64,000 nt of DNA, from assembly GCF_001437405.1 (NCBI RefSeq), contig NZ_JQBY01000003.1, forward strand, positions 89,842 through 153,841. The letters run 5' to 3'. This DNA comes from Pediococcus ethanolidurans (GTDB lineage Bacteria > Bacillota > Bacilli > Lactobacillales > Lactobacillaceae). This document shows positions 32,996 to 43,521 of this stretch, in pieces. The first letter of the stretch is position 1; every line of letters starts with the position of its first letter. The notes under the pieces are model-generated. The model saw only the letters and a program-made list of their open reading frames with translations, ran no database searches and had not been told where the DNA came from. Both the position numbers and the translations under genes were made by a program.

Positions 32996-33913
32996 ATGAA
33001 AATAACTTTACTAGGTTCTTTAGGACATATTAATCAGTACGTCATTCCTGCTTTAATCAAGGCTGGGCATGAGGTGACTGTTATCACACATTCCGATAAA
33101 CGAGTTGATCAAATAAAAAAACTTGGTGCCATTCCTGCAGTTGGATCTATGGATGATGAGTCTTTTCTTACGAAACAATTTACCGGTGACGATGTTGTTT
33201 ATCTTATGTTAAGCGGTATGAGCAGTGATCCGTTGAACGCGGCCAAAACGCAGGGTCAGGTATTTTACCAAGCAACTAAGGCAGCTGGAGTGAAAAATAT
33301 TGTTGATCTCAGTAGCATCGGAGCAGATCGCCCATACGAAATGGTGGGGACACTGTCCTTTTATCACTATATCGAAGATGCTCTCAGCCAGTTGAAAGAT
33401 GTCAATATTACTTTTGTGCGACCCGTTGGCTTCTACTCTAATTTGCTTAGCAGTATTGCCATGATCAAACAACAAAAACAGCTTGTTTCCACAATTCCGG
33501 CTGATATTAAACGTGAATTTGTGTCCCCACAGGATATTGCAGAAACGGTAACGGCTTTATTGCTAAATACGCCTGAAGGACACAATGTTCGTTATGTGGT
33601 CAGTGATGAGGCTACTGGTCAAGAATTGCTTGAAGGCCTTTAAAAAGAACTGAATATGCCAGAATTAAGATATGTCACAATTACTGATGAACAATTTGAA
33701 GCGGCTTTGATCAAACAAGGGATACCCAAATCGGTTGCCGAAGGATTTACAATTATGACTAAGTCGCAACGCACACCAGAGGAATCGTATGCAGATCTAA
33801 GAGCTCATCAACCCAAATTTGGTAAAGTAAAATTGGCAGATTTTATAAAGACCTTTGGAGCTGTTTATCGTGGTGAAGTTGAGGGACGTGCGAACACAAT
33901 AGCAGATAAATAA
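32996..33913 (+). pseudogene. NmrA-like NAD(P)-binding protein with in-frame TAA
   Basis: The gene begins as an atypical SDR/NmrA protein (LLGSLGHINQYVIPALIKAGHEVTVITHS, later VDLSSIGADRPY and RPVGFYSNLL), about 215 residues, then meets TAA at 33641-33643 after LLEGL. The same frame continues KELNMPELRYVTITDEQFEAAL to 33913, which is the expected C-terminal substrate-binding part of NmrA/quinone-reductase-2-like proteins (full length about 300). A single change such as AAA or GAA to TAA explains the split. A shortened but folded product is possible. AAGGAG precedes the ATG. Confidence 0.8.
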
Positions 33914-33933
33914 AAAAATTTAAGACAAACTAA

Positions 33934-33977
33934 AAACAGGATTGAAATTCTTTTTGACGAGAACTTCAATCCTGTTT
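33934..33977. terminator. Bidirectional terminator
   Basis: AAACAGGATTGAA/TTCAATCCTGTTT 13-bp stem between converging NmrA and acyltransferase genes. Confidence 0.85.
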
Positions 33978-33993
33978 GACTAAATGAATAATT

Positions 33994-35094
33994 TTAGAAG
34001 TTAAATTTGTGTTTAACGGCAAACCAACTTACATGAAAAACATAAGCGGAAGTGAATGCCAAAATCCAGGTTAAGATGTAACAACAAATAATAGCCCAAA
34101 CTGGATGGTTATTGCTAAGGCTGTTTCCGAATATACGCCAAATAACTTGTAGCCAAAAAACATTTGATAAGTATGCACGATAGGCATAAGTTGCCAAGAA
34201 ATGCATGGGTTGTAGCACCCGTGAGTGTTGGCGAATGTTTAGAAATGCTAACGCAGCTACCAAACCAATAATAGCCAGAGTATAAAGCGTCATTGACGGT
34301 TTATAGTAAATGGCATTTGCCAAGTTTACGGGATGACCAAAGGCTTTTAATTCCGAATTAGTCCAGATAAATGTGCCAACCAGAATAATAGCTATAATCC
34401 ACCAAAAACGACGCAGTAGATTTTCCAATTGATGGTGTTTCTTCCAAGCCAATGAGCCAAAAATGCCGTAAATAATAAAACTAACGAAAAGGCGATCTAA
34501 CAGATACCAATGCTGCATCTGGGGACCATAAAACACAAAATGATCGTAAAAGAGTAACCAGATAAAATAACCAATAGTCGTGACCAGTAAGGTTCCGTAT
34601 AGACGATTAGTTGTTTTTACCGCCCAGCGTGAAAGCCACCAGAAAAATGGCATCAAAATAATGAACTGAAGCATCATTGTGTTGTACCAAAGATGCGGTG
34701 CTGCATTTCCGTTGATAAATTGCCAAATAAAGCTGCCAAAATTATGAAAATGAGAAACTTGTTGAACATTTGGCATGATTAAAAGGTACGCTAATGTCCA
34801 CCAAAAAGTGGGGACAAATAAAGCAGAAAATTGCTTAGACATGTAATTCCCATAATCAGATAAATGGGCATTTTCATGAGTACGAATAGTTGAAAATAAA
34901 ATTCCAAAAATGAAGGCTGGTGCGGTATACTTCACCAGATTGTAGACGATGCCAATTCCGGATTGAGTTGAAAAACTTGGTCCGGTTTTTAGAACAAGAG
35001 AAAGCACGGTTTGCATCATAACTGCAGTGCAGGCAAAGACTTTCATATAGTCGCCAACATCAGCACTTGGTCCAGTCGTTGTTTTTGTTGTCAT
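33994..35094 (-). CDS. Acyltransferase family 3 membrane protein
   Basis: A 366-residue polytopic protein with about ten helices, fitting the acyltransferase_3 group, which acetylate cell-surface sugars or antibiotics. Early residues DYMKVFACTAVMMQTVLSL replace the usual RxxxxxxVVxxH; APHLWYNTMMLQFIILMPFFWWL is the conserved loop LWY/F...LxxY. Catalytic His of the first helix is not clear, so activity is uncertain. A surface polysaccharide O-acetyltransferase is the best guess. It sits next to the rhamnose locus but on its own. Confidence 0.8.
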   Translation of the reverse strand: MTTKTTTGPSADVGDYMKVFACTAVMMQTVLSLVLKTGPSFSTQSGIGIVYNLVKYTAPAFIFGILFSTIRTHENAHLSDYGNYMSKQFSALFVPTFWWTLAYLLIMPNVQQVSHFHNFGSFIWQFINGNAAPHLWYNTMMLQFIILMPFFWWLSRWAVKTTNRLYGTLLVTTIGYFIWLLFYDHFVFYGPQMQHWYLLDRLFVSFIIYGIFGSLAWKKHHQLENLLRRFWWIIAIILVGTFIWTNSELKAFGHPVNLANAIYYKPSMTLYTLAIIGLVAALAFLNIRQHSRVLQPMHFLATYAYRAYLSNVFWLQVIWRIFGNSLSNNHPVWAIICCYILTWILAFTSAYVFHVSWFAVKHKFNF

Positions 35095-35167
35095 TGAGTT
35101 CTGCCACCTTTATTGAAATTGTGATGATGAACTTTTTGACTACTATAAAAAATATTAAGATGGTAAT

Positions 35168-36157
35168 TTATGATTCAACTGATTTTCGATCCTTTCCAGG
35201 AGTCGAATGATAAAATTGTTTGTATTTTTTGTAGAAAAAAGTTTTGTTTGAAATCCCAACCTGTTCCATGATTATCGTAATTGGCATGGTTGTTGATGAT
35301 ATTAAGTTATGTGCTTGTATCAAACGCTCCTGTGTCAGAATATCACTAAAAGTTTTTCCAACACCCTGTTTAAACAGATTGCTTAAATAATTTTCACTGT
35401 AATTATACTGCTGTGCTAATTGATTAAGTGTAATGCTTTTATATTCCGTGGAGACCTTCTTTAATATTTCGGTTATTAACTTTTGTTGCTTACTTGCATG
35501 TTCATTATTTACGAGTGGGTATTCACGTACTAGTTGAGTTAATAAAATTGAAAGATAAGATTTAATAATTGAGTTGGAAAAATCTTTCTTTAAAAAGTAC
35601 TCGTCAATGATGTGCTCGATAGTTTCTTTAATCTCACTACCTGTTTTCTTTTGAAATAATAGGTAATCCACTTTTGCTGATTTATTACTGACGGTATGAC
35701 TAAGCAAAAAATCGTATAACACACTGTTGTTTCGTCTTAAGTCACTTAGAAAGTTGACGCTAATTGTTTGTTCACGGAAAAGAATATTAATAAGAATATC
35801 ATCTTCACTTAATGCTTTAATAGCATGTTTTGAACCTACATCGAGTAACAACAAATCACCAGCATGTAATATCAGAGTTTTATCATCCACAATTTCTGTG
35901 GCACTACCATGCAGCATGTAATTCATTTCTAAAAAAGTGTGAGTATGCAATGGATAGTCTGCAAAACGATTATGTTTGCTGATATAGATATCACGATTAC
36001 GAAAAAAGAAGTTATTTAATACTCTAGTATTTTTTTGCCTTGAAAGACTATTATTGATGGCTTTTGCCGGTAAATCTTCTTGAAAATGATGAGATTTTTT
36101 TTGCTTTAATTCTAGCGACGTAACACTTTTTAAAAGGTTCAATACTCTTGCATTCAT
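35168..36157 (-). CDS. AraC family regulator, probable rhamnose operon activator
   Basis: A 329-residue regulator with an N-terminal cupin sugar-sensing domain (HTFLEMNYMLHGSATEIVDDKTLILHAGDLLLLDVGSKHAI) and two C-terminal helix-turn-helix motifs (ITLNQLAQQYNYSENYLSNLFKQGVGKTFSDIL and ITIIMEQVGISNKTFFYKKYKQFYHSTPG). AGGAGGG precedes ATG 36157; the longer frame from 36205 has none. It is divergent from the rhamnose operon, which makes it the likely L-rhamnose-responsive activator (RhaR/RhaS-like role), by position. Confidence 0.88.
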   Translation of the reverse strand: MNARVLNLLKSVTSLELKQKKSHHFQEDLPAKAINNSLSRQKNTRVLNNFFFRNRDIYISKHNRFADYPLHTHTFLEMNYMLHGSATEIVDDKTLILHAGDLLLLDVGSKHAIKALSEDDILINILFREQTISVNFLSDLRRNNSVLYDFLLSHTVSNKSAKVDYLLFQKKTGSEIKETIEHIIDEYFLKKDFSNSIIKSYLSILLTQLVREYPLVNNEHASKQQKLITEILKKVSTEYKSITLNQLAQQYNYSENYLSNLFKQGVGKTFSDILTQERLIQAHNLISSTTMPITIIMEQVGISNKTFFYKKYKQFYHSTPGKDRKSVES

Positions 36158-36204
36158 GGAATTCCCTCCTGTAAATATGATACTCCAAAAGTGTGTAAAT
36201 GACA

Positions 36205-36263
36205 TTGTTGCGCATAAAGGTAAGCGGTTACAATACCCTTGTAATCAATTGAAACCGCTTACT
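36205..36263 (+). promoter_or_regulatory. Rhamnose operon promoter with cre site and long dyad
   Basis: -35 TTGTTG (36205-36210), 18-base spacer, -10 TACAAT (36229-36234). A dyad GTAAGCGGTTACAAT (36220-36234) / ATTGAAACCGCTTAC (36248-36262) has one mismatch in 15-bp arms. The right arm, TTGAAACCGCTTACT (36249-36263), fits the cre consensus WTGNAANCGNWNNCW at every position; the left arm on the minus strand fits all but the last base. CcpA repression is therefore expected, and the dyad may also bind the AraC protein. Confidence 0.75.
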
Positions 36264-36284
36264 AATCGAAAGAGGGTATATGTT

Positions 36285-37622
36285 ATGAGCGAAAGCAAAT
36301 CAGGATCCATTAAATCTACAGTGGCCGTATCAATAACTAATTTTTTGGATTCTGGCTCAATTGTAGCTGGTGCAAGTGGATTGACTTTGTGGACGAAAGC
36401 ATTGGGCTTGTCAAGCTTTCAAGTAGGACTACTTGGAGCTTTGAGCGCTAATGCATTTGGAGCCGCTGTTGGTGCATTATTTGGTGGTCATTTATCTGAT
36501 AAATATGGACGCAAAGTAATTTATACGTATGATATGTTGGTTTACATGCTTGGAACACTAATCGTAGCATTTTCATTTAATTTTCCAATGCTTCTAATTG
36601 GATTTTTAATTACTGGAATTGCGGTAGGTGCTGGTGTTCCAGCATCATGGACTTATATTTCAGAAACTTCTCAATCAACCAACCGAGCAAAGAATATTGG
36701 TATTTCACAATTTGCTTGGTCGTTAGGACCAGCCATTATTTTTATTGTTGGTACTTTATTAGCACCGATTGGATTAATTGGAAACAGAATCATTTTTATA
36801 TTCTTAACAATCATTGCTTTTGTTGGATGGAGATTACAAAGCAAACTCCATGAATCACAAGCATGGGTTGATCAAAAAGTTCATGAAAAAGAAACTGGTG
36901 AAAAACCCCATCCATATCGTGATTTGTTTTCAAATGTGGTTAATCTAAAAACTTTGGCATTCTTAATTGGTGTTTACATGTTTTGGAATTTGGTCGCAGG
37001 AGCCATGGGATTCTTTATGCCATATGTGTATGAAACAGCAGGCGGACTAACAAACATGGAGGCAAACCTCTTACAAGCAATTCTTTGGATATTCACTGCG
37101 TTGGCAACTTATATCGGTTTTGCTCGTTATGGGGATCGTGCAAATCACCGAATTTTCTTCTTCGTTGGTGCTGCAATGGCGGTAGCTTCTTGGGTAGTTT
37201 TAACCTATGCCGGGATGAATTGGACAAGCCTTTGGATCTTTGTAACGGTATGGGGAATTTCAGCAGGTATTGGTGCACAGGCATGGTACGCACTTTGGGC
37301 CACAGAATTATTTCCAACTAAGTATCGTGCCGGTTCGCAAGGAGTTATGTTCTTTGTGGTGCGCTTGTCAGCAGGAATTTGGTCAATCGTATTTCCAACC
37401 ATTTTAACAAGTATGGGATTTAAAGCAGCCGGAACTTTCATGATTGCATTGTTAGTTATTTCTCTTGTTATTGGAACCATTTGGACTCCACAGACACGAG
37501 GAAAAACGTTGGATGAAATTACAAAAGAACGTTATGGCAATACTTTAGATAAAGATGAAGTTAAAGCAACCAAAAGTAAGGTGAGAGCTACAGGAACTCA
37601 CTTAACGGGAGGTGCAAAGTAA
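36285..37622 (+). CDS. MFS sugar permease, probable L-rhamnose transporter
   Basis: A 445-residue 12-helix major facilitator of the sugar/metabolite:proton symporter type: GGHLSDKYGRKVIYTYDM (motif A) and ELFPTKYRAGSQGVMFFVVRLSAG (LFPTxxR motif after helix 10). It is the first gene of the rhamnose operon, stopping directly before rhaB, so L-rhamnose uptake is a strong contextual inference. GAGGG precedes ATG 36285; the upstream frame start at 36156 lies before the promoter. Confidence 0.88.
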   Translation: MSESKSGSIKSTVAVSITNFLDSGSIVAGASGLTLWTKALGLSSFQVGLLGALSANAFGAAVGALFGGHLSDKYGRKVIYTYDMLVYMLGTLIVAFSFNFPMLLIGFLITGIAVGAGVPASWTYISETSQSTNRAKNIGISQFAWSLGPAIIFIVGTLLAPIGLIGNRIIFIFLTIIAFVGWRLQSKLHESQAWVDQKVHEKETGEKPHPYRDLFSNVVNLKTLAFLIGVYMFWNLVAGAMGFFMPYVYETAGGLTNMEANLLQAILWIFTALATYIGFARYGDRANHRIFFFVGAAMAVASWVVLTYAGMNWTSLWIFVTVWGISAGIGAQAWYALWATELFPTKYRAGSQGVMFFVVRLSAGIWSIVFPTILTSMGFKAAGTFMIALLVISLVIGTIWTPQTRGKTLDEITKERYGNTLDKDEVKATKSKVRATGTHLTGGAK

Positions 37623-39089
37623 ATGCAAGCATATATTGCAGTTGATATTGGCGCATCAAGTGGTCGTTTGATGCTTGGCCAACAAGAAAACGGTAAATTA
37701 AATTTAAAAGAAGTTTATCGTTTCACTAATGGTTTCACGTTAGAAGACAGTCATGATCGATGGAATATTGATCATTTGATAAATGAAATTTTTAAAGGTC
37801 TAGAAAAAGTTAAGCAAATGGGTATCAATGATGTGAAGTTAGGCATTGATACGTGGGCAGTCGATTACGTATTAGTTGGAGAAGATGGAAAAAAGTTAGA
37901 AGACCCGATTAGTTATCGTGATAAACGTACACACAATGCTATTCAAAAGTTAACGAGTCAATTACCGAAAGAATATATTTATGAAAAAACGGGAATTCAA
38001 TTTCAGGATTTTAATACTTTGTATCAACTATATACGGAAAATCGAGATTTATTGGCAAAAACCGATAAAATCATGATGATCCCTGACTATATTGGTTATG
38101 TATTGACAGGAAATGCTGTGACAGAGGTTACCAATGCTTCTACAACACAAATGTTGAATTTGCGAGTGGGATTATTTGATAAAGATTTATTGGCTGAGGT
38201 AAATGTTTCCGAAGAACAATTTCCACATTTAGTTGAATCAGGGACAGTGCTTGGTAATGTGAGTTACCACTGGCATAAACAATATGATATTCCGAATGTT
38301 GAAGTTGTCACGGTCGCAACTCATGATACTGCATCTGCAGTTGTAGGCACTCCAGGTAGTGGAGATCGATGGGCATTTCTTAGTTCTGGAACCTGGTCAC
38401 TATTAGGAACCGAACTAAATGTGCCAGAGAATGGGTTGCAAGCTTTTCATGAGAATTATACAAACGAATGGGGAGCTTATGGTACGTATCGTTTCTTGAA
38501 AAATATTATGGGACTTTGGATTGCTCAAAGTGTGCGTCATGAACTAGATGATAAATATTCTTTTAATGAATTAGCTGATATGGCGGAGCAGGTTAAACCG
38601 TTTGAACAGTTTATTGATATTAATGATGAACGTTTTGTAAATCCTAATAATATGATCAATGAATTACAGAATTATTGTAAAGAAACTCATCAAAAAGTGC
38701 CTGAAACACCAGGAGAACTTTTTCAAGCAATTTATTCAAATCTGTCGTTATTTTATGCAAATGAACTATCAAAACTAGATGAAATTCTTGGTTATCATAT
38801 TGATACTTTGAACATTGTTGGTGGCGGTAGTCATGTTGATTTGATGAATCAATTGACAAGCACATTAGCTAACGTAGATGTCATTGCCGGTCCGGGTGAG
38901 GCAACTGCAATTGGTAATATCATGGTACAGATGATTGCGTCCGATGAAGTTGAAAATATTCATGCTGGTAGACGTCTAATTGCTAAATCATTTGATTTGA
39001 AAAAGTATCATCCTGAAACAAATAAATATGGAGACACTTTAAGTGAGTATCAAAACTTTATTGAAAATCATGTAAAGGAGATGGTATAG
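37623..39089 (+). CDS. rhaB: Rhamnulokinase RhaB
   Basis: A 488-residue FGGY-family kinase that phosphorylates L-rhamnulose to L-rhamnulose 1-phosphate with ATP. It begins [14 protein letters not shown] (phosphate 1 loop), contains [14 protein letters not shown] (sugar-binding Asp region), [11 protein letters not shown] and [11 protein letters not shown], and the C-terminal adenosine motif [17 protein letters not shown]. Starts one base after the permease stop. Length matches the family. Second step of rhamnose breakdown. Confidence 0.95.
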   Translation: MQAYIAVDIGASSGRLMLGQQENGKLNLKEVYRFTNGFTLEDSHDRWNIDHLINEIFKGLEKVKQMGINDVKLGIDTWAVDYVLVGEDGKKLEDPISYRDKRTHNAIQKLTSQLPKEYIYEKTGIQFQDFNTLYQLYTENRDLLAKTDKIMMIPDYIGYVLTGNAVTEVTNASTTQMLNLRVGLFDKDLLAEVNVSEEQFPHLVESGTVLGNVSYHWHKQYDIPNVEVVTVATHDTASAVVGTPGSGDRWAFLSSGTWSLLGTELNVPENGLQAFHENYTNEWGAYGTYRFLKNIMGLWIAQSVRHELDDKYSFNELADMAEQVKPFEQFIDINDERFVNPNNMINELQNYCKETHQKVPETPGELFQAIYSNLSLFYANELSKLDEILGYHIDTLNIVGGGSHVDLMNQLTSTLANVDVIAGPGEATAIGNIMVQMIASDEVENIHAGRRLIAKSFDLKKYHPETNKYGDTLSEYQNFIENHVKEMV

Positions 39090-39404
39090 ATGGTCAGATT
39101 GGGGCAAGTAATGTATTTACACAAAGATGCATATGAAGAATATCAAAAAAGACATGCGGCATTATGGCCCGAAATGAAATTGGCTTTACGTGAATATGGA
39201 GCTTCTAATTATTCGATCTTTTTAAACAAAAAAACGGGTCAAACATTTGCTTATCTAGAGGTGCCAAGTGTGGAAACTTATAACCGAATAGCTGATACAG
39301 ACATTTGCAAGAAATGGTGGAAATACATGGAACCACTAATGGATACTAATCCAGACAATAGTCCGGTAACGACGGACTTAAAAGAAGTATTTCACTTAGA
39401 TTAA
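39090..39404 (+). CDS. rhaM: L-rhamnose mutarotase RhaM
   Basis: A 104-residue dimeric ferredoxin-like enzyme that interconverts alpha and beta L-rhamnose, supplying the isomerase. Family residues are visible: MYLHKDAYEEYQKRHAALWPEM with catalytic His22, and KWWKYMEPLMDTNPDNSP near the C-terminus. It begins directly after the rhaB stop, with AAGGAG in the end of rhaB. Confidence 0.95.
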   Translation: MVRLGQVMYLHKDAYEEYQKRHAALWPEMKLALREYGASNYSIFLNKKTGQTFAYLEVPSVETYNRIADTDICKKWWKYMEPLMDTNPDNSPVTTDLKEVFHLD

Positions 39405-39423
39405 ATATATGGAGGAAAAAACG

Positions 39424-40695
39424 ATGGCTAAAACAGAAGAAGTAGAAAAAGCATATAACCTGGCAAAAGAACGATACGCAGAGTTAGGTGTAGATACAGA
39501 TAAAGCAATGGAACAGTTAAAGAAAGTTAAGCTTTCAGTACATTGCTGGCAGGGCGATGACATTCATGGCTTCTTAAATCCTAATCAAGAATTAACTGGA
39601 GGAATTGGAGTCTCTGGTAATTATCCCGGAATTGCCCGCACACCGGATCAGTTGACTGGTGATCTTCATGAAGCATTATCCTTAATTCCTGGAAAACATA
39701 AGGTTCAATTACACACTATCTATGCTGTTACTGATAAGAAGAAAGACTTTAATGAAGTTGGTCCAGAAGATTTTAAGTATTGGGTTGATTGGGCAAAACA
39801 AGAAGGAATTGGGCTTGATATGAATCCAACCTTCTTCTCACATCCGATGGTTAAAAATAACTTTACTTTAGCAAGTCCTGATAAATCTGTCCGTGATTAC
39901 TGGATTGAAGTAGGTAAAAAGTCTCGAGAGATTTCTAATTATTTTGGTAAAGAATTAGGTCAACGTTCAGTAAACAACTTCTGGATTCCAGATGGCTTTA
40001 AAGATAATCCAATTGACAAACAGTCTCCACGTGAACGATTAATTCAATCATTAGATACCATTTTTGAAAAGAAATATGATGAAAATAATACGATTGAATC
40101 TGTCGAAGGTAAATTATTTGGAACCGGAATTGAGTCATACACGGTTGGTTCACATCTGTTCTACAACAATTATGCAATTAGCCGAGGCAAACTATGGACT
40201 ATTGATGCTGGACACTGGCACCCAACAGAGGATGTCTCAGATAAATTCTCTGCATTCTTACCATTTGGCAAAGGCTTAATGTTACATGTTTCTCGTCCAG
40301 TACGCTGGGATAGTGATCATGTTGTGATTTTTGATGATGCTTTAACTCGAATTACACGTTCACTTGTTCGTGATAATGAACTTAGTCGAACAAATATTGG
40401 ACTTGATTTCTTTGATGCCACAATTAATCGTGTTGCAGCTTGGGTTGTTGGTGCACGTGCTACACAAAAGGCTTTGTTACAAGCAATGTTGGCACCAATT
40501 GATGATTTAAAGAAAGCCGAATTAAACTTTGACTTTACAAAACGATTGGCTGTTACTGAAGAGTTGAAATCATATCCATTTGGAGCTGTTTGGGATGAGT
40601 TCTGCTTAAAGAATAATACTCCAGTTGGTACTGACTGGCTCAATAATATTCATGATTATGAACAAAAAGTTCAATTTCTACGTGATGAGAAATAA
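39424..40695 (+). CDS. rhaA: L-rhamnose isomerase RhaA
   Basis: A metal-dependent isomerase of about 423 residues converting L-rhamnose to L-rhamnulose. Diagnostic parts: [46 protein letters not shown] and [19 protein letters not shown], which carry the Glu/Asp/His metal ligands of the family. GGAGG precedes ATG 39424; ATG 39409 would place that site inside the gene. Confidence 0.95.
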   Translation: MAKTEEVEKAYNLAKERYAELGVDTDKAMEQLKKVKLSVHCWQGDDIHGFLNPNQELTGGIGVSGNYPGIARTPDQLTGDLHEALSLIPGKHKVQLHTIYAVTDKKKDFNEVGPEDFKYWVDWAKQEGIGLDMNPTFFSHPMVKNNFTLASPDKSVRDYWIEVGKKSREISNYFGKELGQRSVNNFWIPDGFKDNPIDKQSPRERLIQSLDTIFEKKYDENNTIESVEGKLFGTGIESYTVGSHLFYNNYAISRGKLWTIDAGHWHPTEDVSDKFSAFLPFGKGLMLHVSRPVRWDSDHVVIFDDALTRITRSLVRDNELSRTNIGLDFFDATINRVAAWVVGARATQKALLQAMLAPIDDLKKAELNFDFTKRLAVTEELKSYPFGAVWDEFCLKNNTPVGTDWLNNIHDYEQKVQFLRDEK

Positions 40696-40727
40696 TTAAA
40701 CATAAAAAATTTGAAGAGGCGGAAGAC

Positions 40728-41573
40728 ATGAAAGACTTTATTGAATCTAAATATGTACATGAAATGGCACAAACAACTAATAATTTGTATCGGCATGGTT
40801 GGGATGAGCGTAATGGCGGTAATGTCAGTTTACGGTTAACCAAAGAGGAAGTTTCACAATATGCTGGTACCGATAAAGTGTTGCGCAATATTCCGATTGA
40901 TTTTGATGCTAGTGAATTAGCTGGAAAGTACTTTTTGGTTACCGGTACGGGTCGTTACTTTAAAAACATTATTGAATTTCCGGAACGTGATTTGGGACTT
41001 ATTCGAATTACCGATGAGGGTAATAGTGTAGATCTCATGTGGGGATTTAATGATGGTGGGGAGCCAACTAGTGAATTTCCATCTCATTTAATGAGTCATA
41101 TCGAACGATTAAAGCAAGATCCAAATCAACGTGTTATTATGCACTGTCATCCAACTAATCTTGTAGCAATGAGTTTTACAAATCGTCTGAGTTCCAAACA
41201 TTTTAGTCGGACTTTATGGAAGATGCATCCAGAATCCATCGTTGTATTTCCAGAAGGTGTTGCTGTAATTCCATATATGTGCCCAGGTACAACGGCAATT
41301 GGTCGAGCAACATCTGAACAAATGCAGAATTTCAGAGTCGTTGTTTGGCCACACCATGGTGTCTTTGCAGCAGGTGATTCATTAGATGAAACCTATGGAT
41401 TAGTTGAGACAGTTGAAAAATCAGCTTTGATTTACACAACAATTCAATCACAAGGTGGAAAAATTCTGCAAAGTATAACGGATAAAGATTTGCATGATCT
41501 ATGCAAACGATTTGATCTAAAACCTAATAAAGAATTTTTAACACCTGAAAAGGTGGCAGTTGGTGCTAAATAA
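40728..41573 (+). CDS. rhaD: L-rhamnulose-1-phosphate aldolase RhaD
   Basis: A 281-residue zinc class II aldolase that splits L-rhamnulose 1-phosphate into dihydroxyacetone phosphate and L-lactaldehyde. Seen: [13 protein letters not shown] near residue 24, SEFPSH (Glu116 region), [10 protein letters not shown] (zinc His139 and His141) and the later [11 protein letters not shown]is. GAGGCGG precedes the ATG. No lactaldehyde reductase is in the window, so lactaldehyde must be handled elsewhere. Confidence 0.95.
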   Translation: MKDFIESKYVHEMAQTTNNLYRHGWDERNGGNVSLRLTKEEVSQYAGTDKVLRNIPIDFDASELAGKYFLVTGTGRYFKNIIEFPERDLGLIRITDEGNSVDLMWGFNDGGEPTSEFPSHLMSHIERLKQDPNQRVIMHCHPTNLVAMSFTNRLSSKHFSRTLWKMHPESIVVFPEGVAVIPYMCPGTTAIGRATSEQMQNFRVVVWPHHGVFAAGDSLDETYGLVETVEKSALIYTTIQSQGGKILQSITDKDLHDLCKRFDLKPNKEFLTPEKVAVGAK

Positions 41574-41599
41574 AAGGCTAGTAAAGGGTAAGTGATAGT

Positions 41600-42289
41600 G
41601 TGCGTATTCAAAAGCAAAGCTATGCATTTGCAACAGAGGATAGTTTGAAAAGATGGTTTTATTTAGGATTATCCTTACTAATAAATGCAACTGGTCATTC
41701 GTTGACAATAGTGACTAATTTAGGAAGTGCCGTGTGGACAGCATCTGCAGTTAATCTTTATCATCTTTGGCCGTTGAGCTTACGTGCAACTTTATTTCTC
41801 TGTGGTGTGATCGTAGTTTTAATGAATGCGTTATTGATTCGCAAATTTATATGGAAACGAATTGTTGGAAACTTACTTTTTACATTTCCTTTTAGTTTTT
41901 TGATTCAATTGTTTACCCAATTAATTAGTAAATCTAGAATTAACAGTCTGCCACTCGTATTACGAGTAATAATTGATATCTTTGGTATTTTATGTGTAGC
42001 ACTGGCAACCTCCATTTACCAGAGGGCTAATATAGTGTTACATCCCAATGATGATTTTATGCAGATTATTAGGTTCAGATATGTACATGGTAATGCGACG
42101 ATTGCACAGATGATTCACTACATTCCGCCTGTACTTATTATGGTGACAACATTCTTAACAAGTGGTCAACTTTGGGCAGTTAATGTTGGAACTTTGATTT
42201 GTTTATTCTTCCAGGGTACGTTTATTGGTTTCTTTGATAAACATGTATTCAAAGGACTAAAACATTATGATTTGAACATTATTAAATAA
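41600..42289 (+). CDS. YczE/YyaS/YitT-type membrane protein
   Basis: A 229-residue integral membrane protein with about six helices. The opening LINATGHSLTIVTNLGSAVWTAS resembles the NxGxxPW loop of YczE-like proteins, whose function is mostly unknown. Start is a GTG with weak AAAGGG upstream. It is the last gene of the rhamnose operon, 26 bases after rhaD and before a strong terminator, so a role with rhamnose, lactaldehyde or a regulator of the membrane is possible but unproven. Confidence 0.75.
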   Translation: MRIQKQSYAFATEDSLKRWFYLGLSLLINATGHSLTIVTNLGSAVWTASAVNLYHLWPLSLRATLFLCGVIVVLMNALLIRKFIWKRIVGNLLFTFPFSFLIQLFTQLISKSRINSLPLVLRVIIDIFGILCVALATSIYQRANIVLHPNDDFMQIIRFRYVHGNATIAQMIHYIPPVLIMVTTFLTSGQLWAVNVGTLICLFFQGTFIGFFDKHVFKGLKHYDLNIIK

Positions 42290-42331
42290 AAAACTGATTA
42301 TGAATTTTCACGAATTCATAATCAGTTTTTT
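42290..42331. terminator. Bidirectional terminator
   Basis: Perfect 17-bp stem AAAACTGATTATGAATT/AATTCATAATCAGTTTT with T runs, between the rhamnose operon and the converging transporter. Confidence 0.95.
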
Positions 42332-42333
42332 AT

Positions 42334-43521
42334 TTAAATTAACTTCAAGAATATCGAAGCAATGATGACCGAAGCAATTGATACAGTGGCAAATCCCCCA
42401 ACCAACATTTTGGGTAACATGTTTTCAGTTAAAAATTCTTCTTCTTTTTCGTTTTCGGCAACACTGTGACAGATTTCCGTAGTCAAAATATAATCGGCTG
42501 GAAATCCAAACAAAGCAGTTAGAGAACAGGCAAAAGCCATTTCACGCGTCATACCAAATGGCTTTGCAAGTACCGAAGAAGCAATGAACATACCTAAAAT
42601 ACCAAGAGCGATTAAGACGATGATTTGAACTACGATACCGCCCATAATTTGCGGTGTTGTTAAACTGAGCTGGGCAAATACATAAGCTAATAGTCCATAC
42701 ATTAACCAATTAAAAACACCGGCCTGATTTAAAGCATTGTCTTCCAAGAAACCAAGTTGATGGGCGATAACCCCAAAAATTAAACAAACGACATTTGCAT
42801 TAATTGCATTGTTTAAAAGACCGGCAACCCAATTACTAAAGAGGGCAACAAGTCCGATTCGAACAAGAATGAAAGCTGCCGTTTGATACTCATCGGGGAG
42901 ATTAAAGATCCGTTGTTTTGGTTGTGAAGCCACGGCCCTTTTGGTCATCTTTGGTCCATCTTCCTTAGCCTTTAACGTCCCGCTTCGAAGACCGGTAACT
43001 AAACGATGGCCTTCTTTTTTTAACATAACAGCAGTTAATGGATAGCCAATGACGGAATGAATGACATACATTGAAACTGGCAAAGCAACCAGTGTGGTGA
43101 TTCCAGCCGCTTTTAAACCATTTGTCATTAATAAAGCAGCAACCAAACCACCAGTTAGTGGTGGGATAGCCGCAACGACTGTATGCCAATCAAAAATAAG
43201 TGATCCTACAACTAAAGTTAGAATTAGAGTTCCTAAAACACCTAATAAGGCAATACACACGGCTTTCCATTGAGCAATTAATTCTTTCAGGTTCATTAGA
43301 GTTCCCAAATGAACCAATAAAATGGAAATACAAACACCCACAAATGGGGTGTCAAACGATGCTTGAGAAACCACATTTTTGGGAAGCACTGTCCAAAATC
43401 CAATCACGAATAAGACTGCAGTGACGAAAACTGATGGGATAAATGCCTTGGTGAGACTTGAAACCCATTCACCGATTAACATGAAAAGCATGACGCAAAC
43501 GAATGCTATTAAGTATGCCAT
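42334..43521 (-). CDS. Putative anion/amino-acid symporter-like membrane protein
   Basis: A 395-residue protein with about ten to eleven helices and a central cytoplasmic loop (about residues 180-210, charged). Glycine-rich GGLVAALLMTNGLKAAGI and FGFPADYILTTEI resemble repeats of the sodium/glutamate symporter (GltS) superfamily, but the match is not strong. It is divergent from two amidohydrolases that probably hydrolyse small peptides or cyclic amides, so it may import their substrate. GGAGGATTTTAT precedes the ATG. Confidence 0.6.
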   Translation of the reverse strand: MAYLIAFVCVMLFMLIGEWVSSLTKAFIPSVFVTAVLFVIGFWTVLPKNVVSQASFDTPFVGVCISILLVHLGTLMNLKELIAQWKAVCIALLGVLGTLILTLVVGSLIFDWHTVVAAIPPLTGGLVAALLMTNGLKAAGITTLVALPVSMYVIHSVIGYPLTAVMLKKEGHRLVTGLRSGTLKAKEDGPKMTKRAVASQPKQRIFNLPDEYQTAAFILVRIGLVALFSNWVAGLLNNAINANVVCLIFGVIAHQLGFLEDNALNQAGVFNWLMYGLLAYVFAQLSLTTPQIMGGIVVQIIVLIALGILGMFIASSVLAKPFGMTREMAFACSLTALFGFPADYILTTEICHSVAENEKEEEFLTENMLPKMLVGGFATVSIASVIIASIFLKLI

